Assembly: GCF_000327385.1 (NCBI RefSeq)
Contig: NW_008709614.1
Span: 976,814-1,040,813, forward strand
Reading direction: 5' to 3'
Length of the DNA: 64,000 nt
Origin: Lottia gigantea
Lineage: Eukaryota > Mollusca > Gastropoda > Lottiidae
Each line of letters starts with the position of its first letter. The stretch's first letter is position 1. The notes under the pieces are model-generated. The model was not told the origin of the DNA, did no database searches, and worked only from the letters and a program-made list of their open reading frames with translations. The position numbers were made by a program, and so were the translations under genes. Of the stretch, positions 46,539 to 57,300 are shown in pieces.

Positions 46539-49078
46539 ATGGATAGATTCCTGATCATCGTTCTATTTATATCACTGACGTCATTGAACCAGTGTACGAC
46601 AGAATGTGATATGAACGCCGATACTTGTGAATTTTGGTTGGAAATAGGATTTCGATTAACTATGATGAAAGGAAAGATATCAGTGTTTCCTGAACGAGGA
46701 AATCTCTATAGATTTAATGTGACAGATACAGCCAATAGTTCACCTATGGATGCTAGTGATATCGTACAAGGTGATGGATATGAAGATCCACGAATGGTCA
46801 TAGTAGCAAATGGAACATTGCCGGGACCACCAATTGAAGTTTATGAAGGTCAAAACGTGATCGTACACGTAAAGAATAAACTGCTAAGTGAATCCACCAC
46901 AATACATTGGCATGGTCTTCATCAAAGAGGTACGCCGTGGATGGATGGGGTTGCTTATGTAAATCAGTGTCCCATAGGACCCGATCAAAGCTTTACCTAC
47001 CGTTTTAAAGCCAAACCAAAGGGTACATTTTGGTATCACTCGCACGTCGGAGTTCAAAGAACCATGGGGTTATATGGGGCTTTCATCATTAGACCTAAAG
47101 AACCGATTGTAATGCATGAGTTTTTGGTAGTGATCAATGATTGGAATCATGACTGGGATTCCAACCAGGTTTATTATAGAATGTTTTACGGTATATATGA
47201 AAATAGAACAAAAGCCCAAGGGAGCAAATCTTTAGATGGCTCGTTTTTCAGTATGTTTAGATTCCACGCAGGATTAATCAACGGTAAGGGCAGATATTAC
47301 AATGAAAATGGAGTTCATAATGATGCTCCTCTTGAAATCTTCACAGTTTTCAGCGGTAACCAGTATAAATTCAGATGGATTTCAGCAGGAAGTTTGTACC
47401 CTTTCAGGATATCGATTGACAATCATAATATAACTATTATAGCATCAGATGGATACGACATAGAACCTTTTACAGCAGAATCTTTGATAATAAATCCCGG
47501 AGAACGATATGATTTCTACATCACAGCAGACCAGCCTACAAATAACTACTGGGTAAGAGCGGTTACTCTTGAAGTTGGCTTAAACCATTCCGCAGAAGCT
47601 ATTCTTAGGTATAACGGATCTGATATTGAGGAGCCTATGACATCAAGACGGTCCTGTACTCCTGATGATATGTGTGTTGTAGTTAATTGCCCATTTTCAT
47701 ATTATCCAGAGACAGATTATACAAAATGTGTAAGATTTGATCACCTTAAATCTTCTAAGGGTTCGATGGAGGCTCCGACAGATAAGGTCATAGAAGAAAG
47801 ATTTTTAAATTTTGCTTTCCCCGGAAATAAATGGACCCCAGGATCAGTTAATGGAAGAGCATTCGAAGTACCTGCGGTATCTGCATTGACTCAACCTCAC
47901 GAATTAGGTCATTATAAATGTGGTGAAGATTGTGGTGAACAGAAAATCTGTAAATGTTTGTATACTCTTAATCTAGACCACGGAAAAATTTACCAACTGG
48001 TCTTTATGAACATGGCCAAAGGCAAGGGTTGGTCACATCCTATTCACATGCACGGTCATTCATTCTATGTATTGAAAATGGGTTATGGATCGTACAATGA
48101 AACAACAGGGATATTATTGGAAGAAAATATGGATATAGATTGCCGTGGCAATATTCCTAGATCAGAGAGTTTCTGTAATGATGCCACGTGGACAAACTCA
48201 AGTTGGTTGGGAGGTAATGTTCCAGGACTTGAACTCAAGAATCCACCAAGAAAAGATACGATAATTGTTCCTACTGGAGGTTATGTTGTGGTAAGAATCA
48301 AGGCTGATAATCCTGGTGTTTGGTTCATGCATTGTCATATTGAGCTACACAATATGGACGGAATGGCTTTGCTTATTAATGAATCTTATGGACACCACCC
48401 GAGAGCACCAAACGGTTTTCCAAGATGTGGTGATTTTGGTGCTGCTGGATTTGATTTTGAAGAAAAAACTGAGATGACATGTGCAACAGAAAAATCCGAA
48501 AAGGGTAAGTGGCCTTTCTTTTTTTTCAAACGCATTCTCATACAGTATCATTTACTGAATAATAAAACTTTAATTGTTTAGAAGAATAAATTAGCATAAA
48601 TATGAATATAATATATTTTTACAGTTTGTTCATCTGTCTCATGTTGGTTATACAAGCTACAATGTAAGATGGATGTCATATGTATTTGGGTTTGCACCAA
48701 GTGATGCCAGTCGCGTTTTTGTGACAATTTGTTGAGTACCATACGATTAAACCCTTAAAATGGTCACTTTAGAAACTTTTTTACGAACTTAAATGAGGCG
48801 GTGTATATATTATGTCATTAAAAGGGTGATGCTTATTGGTCAGTTTCGAAATTAAAAGTACAAGGGCAATAACTAGATTAAATTGATATTTTTTATTATT
48901 TGTTTCAGGTGTATCAGAGGATAAATTTTGGGTTGTAACTGGAGTATTGAGTAGTATTATAGTTTTGTTGATCATTGCTTTGTTAGTCCGAATCTGTTTA
49001 AAGGAGAAGAAAACTACAGCAAAGTACGATGCTAATATATCAGGACAATTCAACAACTCATACGAAATAGAAAAATAA
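46539..49078 (+). CDS. Membrane-anchored laccase-like multicopper oxidase (second paralogue)
   Basis: Two coding exons, 46539..48504 and 48909..49078 (donor AAGG|GTAAGT, acceptor TTGTTTCAG|GT, phase 1), 711 residues. Signal peptide MDRFLIIVLFISLTSLNQC, three cupredoxin domains, copper motifs HWHG from residue 123, HSH at 167-169, HPIHMHGH from 500 and HCHIELHNMDGM from 598. The last exon encodes a transmembrane helix (VVTGVLSSIIVLLIIALLV) and a cytoplasmic tail ending NNSYEIEK, so the gene build, intron phase and anchor are the same as in the paralogue at 4904. An open ATG at 46428 lies before an acceptor (TTATTGTAG, 46534) and is not the likely start. A 151-bp tract (48199..48349) is identical to the paralogue although the rest is clearly diverged. 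Active oxidase expected; substrate unknown. Confidence 0.88.
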
Positions 49079-49958
49079 ACTGACATATTCTATAATTCCA
49101 TCCTTAATTCTGATTTGCAGGTAGTAGCTTCAAAACAAGGTGTCCATTTGGTGAAATCAGTACATCTGTGTTATACTACTTTTTAACTAAACTAAGATTA
49201 AAATGAAAATAGCCCACTTTTAGCATAGCTATATAGAAATATATAACTAGGCCTGTTTGAACTTGTACACTAAGAAAATGTAAAAAGTATTATTGAAAAA
49301 TTATAGTCAAAGCTTATGAATAGACCAAATCGTCTAGGTAAAGGTAAGAAGGTAAACAAATATTCAATGTCAAGTGTTTTTGGACCAGGCCAATTATCAA
49401 GCTTCTACCATTTCAATGGTTTATTTTGTAAATCTCATAACACTCCCTATTTATGATATTGGTTGAAATATTTTAATGTAGAACGTCATTTCCAGCTTGC
49501 AAAATGGATAAAACTGAAAAATATATTGTCTCTATTGCAGAGTATTATGGTATTCATTACTTAAAAATAACTTTCTACAAAGCTTGAAACAATAGGGATT
49601 CTAGAGTGATATATATAGATATAATGTTCATTTGAATATCGTGAGATGCAAATGATAATGATATGATGTAGTGGACATACTTGGTTAGTTGTTGATTCTT
49701 TCATATCCCCTGCGATAGGTATGTGGCCAAATAAGATGCATGATATATATGGGCTATGCTGACAGTCGTCTGAACATAATCGAGCTTCACCGAATATTTC
49801 AATGCCATGTTTCAAGTGAAGAAATACAAAACAAAAATTTTTGCTCGGCTTTTGATAACTTTCTAAATTCATAAAAAATGAAAGAAATAATGGTGTAACC
49901 TAAACAAAATATTATTTATATGACATCCCACTTTACTTAATGTAATTTAATCTTTACA
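49079..49958. other. 3' flank of the second oxidase gene, no supported gene
   Basis: Probable 3' UTR and AT-rich intergenic DNA. Small chance frames only. Confidence 0.4.
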
Positions 49959-50396
49959 TTTCACTATCGTATTTTGTACATTAACACATTTTTTTTTTAC
50001 AATTACCTTTGTGTGCTTTTTATACGTCCACATGAAAATGTAATCGTTTCACTATCGTATTTTGTACATTAACACATTTTTTTTTACAATTACCTTTGTG
50101 TGCTTTTTATACGTCCACATGAAAATGTAATCGTTTCACTATCGTATTTTGTACATTAACACATTTTTTTTTTACAATTACCTTTGTGTGCTTTTTATAC
50201 GTCCACATGAAAATGTAATCGTTTCACTATCGTATTTTGTACATTAACACATTTTTTTTTACAATTACCTTTGTGTGCTTTTTATACGTCCACATGAAAA
50301 TGTGATCGTTTCACTATCGTATTTTGTACATTAACACATTTTTTTTACAGTTACCTTTGTGTGCTTTTTATACGTCCACATGAAAATGTGGTCGTG
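49959..50396 (+). repeat. Tandem repeat, five units of 87-88 bp
   Basis: Unit starts occur at about 49959, 50047, 50134, 50222 and 50309 (TTTCACTATCGTATTTTGTA). Each unit holds a T-run of variable length, then TTACCTTTGTGTGC and TTTTTATACGTCCACATGAA. Units are almost identical, so the expansion is recent. The last part of each unit is an inverted form of the ATACGCCC-repeat tail, so the array arose from the end of such an element. Confidence 0.9.
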
Positions 50397-51062
50397 TATT
50401 GTCCTTGCCCCTGACCGTCGGTCCTTGGGTCCGTCAGTCAATATTTCTTGTGGGAACAATAAAGACTACAGTTTTCATTTGATTTTGATGAAACTTGGTG
50501 CGAAAATTGGAATTGATAAGATCTTGGTCAAGTTCGAATTTGAAGATATTTGATGAAAGGATTTTAAGTTATTGCCCTTGACTCGTGTCAAAATTTGTTT
50601 GTACGCACAATAGAAGCTACAATTTTCAATCGATTTTAATGAAATTTGGTGTGAGCATTGGAATTGATTAGATCTCAGTTCGAATGGATTTTGAATTATT
50701 GACTCAGTAAAACCGCGTAAAAATTTTGTTTGTTGGCACTTTAGAAACTGCAATTTTCAACCGATTTCTGTGAGACTAGATTGTGAACATTGGAATTGAT
50801 AAGATCTCAGTTAAGTTTGAATTTGACGATTTTTTTGCTTTATTGCCCGTGACTGTGTTAAAACGGGTAAAAAAAATTTCGTGGGCATAATAGAAGCTTC
50901 GACTTTCAATGGATTTTGATGAAATTTGGTGTGATCATTGCAATTAATAGGATTAAATTTTTCGATGAATGGTTCTTGAGTTATTATCCTTTACTTAGTA
51001 AAATTTGTTTGTGAGCACAATAGAGACCACAGTTTTCATCTGATTTAAATGAATTTGGTGTG
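50366..51062 (-). mobile_element. ATACGCCC-type dispersed repeat, inverted copy with a third core type
   Basis: Begins TTTTTATACGTCCACATGAA, the inverse of the usual tail, then GACCGTCGGTCC. The core is four or so diverged units of about 150 bp with landmarks GATTTTGATGAAATTTGGTG, GGAATTGATAAGATCTCAGT and GGGCACAATAGAAGC. The far end is not recognisable. Confidence 0.5.
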
Positions 51063-51460
51063 ATCAGATTAACAGATTAATCATTATGGTTCTTGTTGGT
51101 CTTATAAAGTTTCAATTTAAAATGGAGATCAAATTTATGATAGTCGATCAATTATTCTATCAATCCTACAAATTTTTATTCCACAGTTTTTATAAACACA
51201 TGAAATTGGTTTTAATACGAACAGTTTTAAATAACACAATTAAATGTCTGCGCATATTATATATTTTTGGGAAAAACTGTTCTGTGTCATACATAATTCG
51301 ACATAATTATATATTTGCTCTCTCCGACCTTGATATTTCACCAATTCAAGAATTTATTTTAACGCATCTTTGGTGTTGTTATTCTAATGATAGTATGGAT
51401 TGTCCAGTGGGTTTTTATTCAATAAGTATTACTTAACTTACACCTGTATTAAACATAGGC
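51063..51460. other. Spacer, no supported gene
   Basis: AT-rich sequence with one open frame of 116 codons (51086..51436) that shows no recognisable motif and a composition no different from the surrounding DNA. I do not call it a gene. Confidence 0.4.
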
Positions 51461-51461
51461 T

Positions 51462-52679
51462 TGCGGCAAGTCTCGCAAGCGAATACGCCCATCGGCATCT
51501 TGATAAAGAGCTAAATGTGAACTGTAAAACAAACTCTATATCGTAGCCTGTAGAGTGAGCACGAGTCAAAAAAAGTGAAAAAACACGATATCAGAGTTTT
51601 ATGCGATATCTCTGAAGAAAATCATCGGATCCTCACCACATTCAATAGTGCACATCTTCATAATGATATTGACACAAATACAACAAATCAAAAGAATCAA
51701 TAGAGAATTGTAGTCTGTAGAGTGAGCACGAGCCAAAAAGTGAAGAAAAATATAGCTTGCCAGGCAAGGTAACATACGCCCACATAAAGCTTTGATTGTA
51801 AGTATGATGAAATTCGATATATTTACCATCTTCATAATGACATTGACACACAAAANNNNNNNNNNNNNNNNNNNNNNNNNNNNNNNNNNNNNNNNNNNNN
51901 NNNNNGCAGAGTTGCACAATATAGCTAATAGAGTAAAACGTCAAGTCAGACAGGATATTTCGGTGAAAAATTATCCGATCATCACGAAAATCGATAGGGA
52001 TCATCTTCATAATGATATTGACATACAAAATAAAAATCAAAAGAATCCGTAAAGAATTGTAGCCTGTAGAGTGAGCACGAGCCAAATGTGAACGGACGGA
52101 CCGACCGACGGACCGACAGGTGATTACAATATACGCCCATCTTTCGAGTGGGCGTATAAAAATCAAAAGAATCTGTAAAAAATTGCAGCCTGTAGAGTGA
52201 GCACGAGTTGCACAATATAGCTCATAGAGAAAAACGTCAAGTCAGACACGATATTTCGGTGAAAAATTATCAGATCATCACGAAAAACAAAAGGGGTCAT
52301 CTTCATAATGACATTGACACACAAAATCAAAATCAAAAGAATCTGTAAAAAATTGTAGCCTGTAGAGTGAGCACGAGTTGCACAATATAGCTCATAGAGA
52401 AAAACGTCAAGTCAGACACGATATTTCGGTGAAAAATTATCCGATCATCACGAAAATCAATAGGGATCATCTTCATAACAACATTGACATACAAAATAAA
52501 AATCAAAAGAATCCATAAAGAACTGTAGCCTGTAGAGTGAGCACGAGCCAAATGTGAACGGACCGACGGACGGACGGACGGACGGACGGACCGACCGACC
52601 GACCGACCGAAGGATCGACAGGGGTGCCGACAATATACGTTCACATAGAGAGATGTGGGCGTATAAAAAGCACATTGTG
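51462..52679 (+). mobile_element. ATACGCCC-type repeats with a 170-bp tandem core
   Basis: Heads at 51474 (GCGAATACGCCCATCGG) and 51749 (TAGCTTGCCAGGCAAGGTAA then ATACGCCCAC); tails with GTGGGCGTATAAAAA at 52149 and 52665, each preceded by a GACG/GACC microsatellite. The core unit of about 170 bp (GTAGCCTGTAGAGTGAGCAC, then CGATATTTCGGTGAAAAATT, then GATCATCTTCATAATGA) starts at 51543, 51710, 52059, 52185, 52355 and 52524. Two or more elements are nested or joined. An assembly gap lies inside. Confidence 0.65.
51856..51905. other. Assembly gap (50 N)
   Basis: Fifty N inside the 170-bp tandem array; true copy number there is unknown. Confidence 0.95.
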
Positions 52680-53298
52680 CAAACAATATAATAGTATTAT
52701 ATTCTTACAAAAATATATGATATCACAGTCAGGTAGATTAAATAAAATATAATGTAAACATTACAGATTATGAGTGGCTATTGTAAATACCAAGTTTATA
52801 TACTTCATGATAAATATGTATATAAAATATCCTCTTGGTTCGCAATGACTTACGTCACACTAGAGCAAGCAAATTAAATAAAGCGCTGTTATTATTCATT
52901 TAGCTTGCAGAAACAGAGACATTGGCTTTAAAAATGTCCTGACATTGCTTTTAGAGTATTTTGAATGATATTATTACTATCTGAACGTTTATATATTGAT
53001 AATAAAACCAGAAAATAATAATAATAACTATTAAAATCCTCCTCTCCTAGTGCGTTTTTCAGCAATTTCTAAAATTAAAAAAAAGAACATAAATTTGCGT
53101 GAATGGCGTCAGTTAAAAAAATCTTTTCCTTTGGAAATGAAGTGAATGGAATTTTACTTCCTATTTCCTCTGCACTGTCTGGGCTATTGAAGACGGGCAA
53201 TGTAGGGTGCAATGAAGGAATTTAGCCAGAACAATGGAAATAGCCTGCTCTTTTTTCGGGAAACCGGGTTTTTGAATATCCGAAGGTATCATCTCGAG
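52680..53298. other. Intergenic, no supported gene
   Basis: AT-rich with nothing recognised. Confidence 0.4.
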
Positions 53299-53375
53299 TT
53301 CTCGACCTATGTTTCGATTGAACACTGGACCTTCAGGTTAGCGAGCAAGTGTCTAACTAACTGAGCCACCGTGAC
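53299..53375 (-). repeat. tRNA-like SINE head or tRNA pseudogene
   Basis: On the minus strand the segment starts GTCACGGTGGCTCAGTTAGT, which contains a good polymerase III A box (TGGCTCAGTTAGTTAGA), and about 35 bp later has GGTCCAGTGTTCAATCG, a degraded B box and T loop. The stems are imperfect, so a tRNA-derived SINE is more likely than a working tRNA. Confidence 0.5.
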
Positions 53376-54375
53376 AGCTGAAATAAGTGGAATAAACAAA
53401 ATATTTCAAGGTTATATCCAATGAGTTCTGTTTATAACTCTATGGTTATATCTCTTTCAGTATTTTGCAATTGCTGTCGTTTTATGGCTAATTGTTAAAA
53501 ATTCTTACACTTACAATCGCAGTGGTTTCGTCAGGTTCCAGGAGACAAGCTAACCCGGCCTTATAAACATATTCACCCAAATTCTTACACAGCCATCTAA
53601 AATTAGAGAATGGTCACTTGACCTATGTTTCTACACAAGAGAGTTGTATTAGTTTGTAAGTAAACCGACTTCGTTTCGTGTCATATATACAATAAATAAA
53701 CAAAAACGATCCCGAAATCCGGAACAGCATTTTGGCGAAAAGTGAGTAGGCCTACAAATCTTTAAATAATTAATTCAAATAATCTTTGTGTGACCAGTGC
53801 TAACATTGAGCACATTTTTCTACTTCTTGAGTATACACCTAGCCATACCTTAACACAGTTACAACTTAACCCACGAAGAATATTACAATTAACCCCACCC
53901 ACCTGTTCATTTTAAATACCCTGCCCACCAATTATGAAAAGTGGAACAGATCACCATCTAATCTAAGAAGTGATGTTATATCCTACCAATAATGCCCCCT
54001 TTACCTTGTCATAGATAATTATAAGATAGGCAAAGTTTCAACAATCTAAAATTTGACGTTTATGTTTGAAAAACATGCTTGGCGTCATTTACATTCGATT
54101 TCTTGAAGCAAGCCGGTCTCTCCTACACATCACACACATAGATATATAGGAACGTGAAAACTAGTGACTAAACAGGCGAATTTTAAAAGTTTACGGTACG
54201 TATAACTGATAAAAAAAAAATTATTCAATTTCAATACTCAAGGGAGAGAACTGATCTGATCACAAATGTAAATGACAGAAGTGCCACAGTATCTATGAGG
54301 ACATCATGTAATCAGAAGAGTGAGCAAACCACTGGTTTACTGATGATGTAGACCAACACCATGACAAGAACGTAC
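53376..54375. other. Intergenic or 3' UTR of the kinase gene
   Basis: No coding signal. If the kinase gene splices at GTGAGT after 54379 instead of using the TGA at 54376, a further exon would have to lie here or beyond; I did not find one. Confidence 0.35.
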
Positions 54376-57300
54376 TCACTGTTGAATTTTTAATTCACAT
54401 AAATCAAATGACTGATCTTCACCTTGACCTTCACCAAACTGTTCTTCAGATGTATCAACTCGAGGTTTAGTTTCACCAGATTGTCGTTCAATCTCTGGTA
54501 AAGTATCTGTTGGTTTTGGAGGTTGAAAGGAGATTATGCATTGAAACAGAATTGATGGCAGATATATAAAAATATATACTGAGTGACATTGTAACAACGT
54601 ATAGAGCATGATATGGGGAGGTTATAAACCAAATAAACATTTATCTCCGAAATAGACATGCTTGTAGACAAACGAAGTTGGAAGAAACACAATTTATTTA
54701 AATGAAACCCAAACTGGCTTGATTACCTAAATCAAATTGTATCTTACCTGTCGTCTTAAAGAATCTCATATTTGAAGGACAGGTTTCAGCTAAATTATTC
54801 ATTTTAGAAAACATATCTGATCTTAAGTGATCTTCGTGTGAATCTGACCTCTTCTGTCCAACTGTCTTATTTGTTACTTTCCGTTTTTCTTTTCTCTCCT
54901 TGATTTTCACTACCATGGGCTGATCTTCTTTATTTCGAAATTCATGTGGAATTGAAAATGGTTTGGAGGAATCACATTCTTCTTTGCTTTGATTTCTAGC
55001 CGTCTCAGCAACTGTAGATTGAGTAACCGAAGAAAATGCTTTAAAGGTATTTTTTGAGACTATGGATGAAGTTAAAATTGTTTCGACTGTCGGTCTTTCT
55101 GATGGTTCGTGGGATAACATTTGAATTGCCAGCACTTTTAAATCATCAGACCAGATTTTGCAACTTCTAAGATTGTCCAGCTGAAAAGAATGTATAAGTA
55201 TTAAATTCAAATACACACATCATGTTTTCCAATAATGTGTAAAGGGCTCCCTATATTCACTAAAGTTTAATTGCTTAGACCCCTATATACTCATGAAAAC
55301 TTAATTGCTAAGGTCCTATGTCCTTTTTATGTGCACCGGGGACATAATTTTCAATTGGTTGGTTCCTGTTCCTGCAATTCTATGGAGGTATAACGTTGCC
55401 AAAATTGTCGATTGTGTTGCAGCTTTAAAATACCAATGTTGTCATTACAAAATGCAATTTTCAATTGAAGTTGTCCCGTGCGTGAGCCGTGAAAGTTGAC
55501 ATGTTCCGTACATTTCTGCTGTCTTTTTACGTATGCAAATGAATACGTCATCATTCCATATAAGGTATAGGCCTATGTTCGATTATATAAAGTCTATTGT
55601 GTAAGGCTTAATAATGCAAAGTGTTAAATGTTATCTGCATTCATTTAGAGAATACTTGTACATTTTGCATTTTTACAAATCGATCATTGTACTTTGCAGA
55701 ATTGACATATGCATTTTGTAACGACGACATAGGTATTTCAAAGCTGCGACACAATCGACAATTTTGGCAACGTTTTACCATACGATCCCACTAAAACTAG
55801 TGTAGGTTATTTAAATCAACTTACATTTGTTCCAATTCTGGAAGATCTCCTCAAAGCTTCGATCGATTTGCCCTCATGTAACACACTACCAGTCATCAAA
55901 GCATAACACAAACAACCCATACTCCATATATCTGCCTTTAAAAGCGTAAAATCCTAGCTGCTGATGATGGAGGGTAACAGTTATGATCAGTCATGATCAG
56001 TATTAAGCTTGACAGGTAGCAATATATTCACGTCTATATTGACTAAGTAAGCTATTCGTTTGTCTTTTGGGTACTCCATAACTCGTCCCAAATTTGTCAT
56101 AATATCAATATAAACCTATATACTAACAATAGTGTCAAATTAAGCAAACTATTTGATTAATTGGTGTTTTTAATGAATTATCATGTATTCTTAATCATAT
56201 CATTATGTTCTTAGTGCATATAATTAAGAGTTTTAACCAAACATAAATGTCCATGTATATACAGTCTGGATATACAAAAACAGACTTTTTGACTTTTATT
56301 GATCGGTCGCTCATTGAAATTTTGCTGGTAATTCTCTCCTAAATTAGCTAATTATGAATTAATTATGGACATGTGAGACAAACTGGTATTTTTCCAAGTC
56401 ATTAGAACACCTCTACTTTCTATTCATGTTAGCATTTTAATTTTCACAAATGAAATTAAGGGAACCCATCTTTACAGGTTTACTGCATTTTGGAATGAAT
56501 AGGAAATTTCTCAAACTTTGACAATAAAAGTATATATTCACCAGTGGACTTACTTGATACCATAACTGTAATTTTTTAATTAATACAGAGATTTTATTGT
56601 TTTGACTGTTATGACATCATATTTCAATTCATTCGCAGTTTAAGATTTTATTCTCCTTCTATAACACTTACCTTTCCACTATAAGGTTCTTGGCGTAACA
56701 TTTCTGGACTCATATAATACGGCGTTCCTATTACTGTGTTGGTCACATCACCATCAGTTAACTGCCTGAAATTCAAATCCATAATACATATTCAATCAAA
56801 ATCTTAGAAAAATAAAACAATATTATGGATATACAACTCCTTCCTTTGATGTTAGAAACGTTTCAGTGCTCATACAGGAATCTTAATCACACATAAATCT
56901 CTAAAAATCTTGATTAGAACTTTGTATCAAATATATGTCGGTAGCAATAAAAGAGTTCCTTCCAATTACCAAATATTTCAAAAACATAGTAGAAAGTTTT
57001 ACATTATTGGACATGGGCATACTGATTACTGAGTGACGGTCATTTAGTTTCACACTGCTGGTATCCAACACGGTCAAAACCTTTTAAACTTCATGAGTTG
57101 GTTGAGCAAAAGATTTGTCAAAGTTGTGGTGGAAATGGTGACACTTATTGTAAGAATTAAGATAGCTTGCCAGGCAAGGTAATATACGCCCACTGGCAGA
57201 TTTGATTTTGAATAAAAATATTTAGCAGTACAGTAACAATCACCAGTATGAAATATTCAACCTTCAGTCATACACTTCTTTTGAACTCTTTAGGGTGATA

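Noticed and set aside
48505-48581. C-terminal residues of the second oxidase reading into its intron
   Set aside because: The GTAAGT donor at 48505 and the good transmembrane exon at 48909 show that this is intron sequence.
51086-51436. 116-codon open frame
   Set aside because: No motif, AT-driven composition and no splice or start context; probably chance.
53299-53375. Functional tRNA gene
   Set aside because: The stems do not pair well and the B box is degraded.
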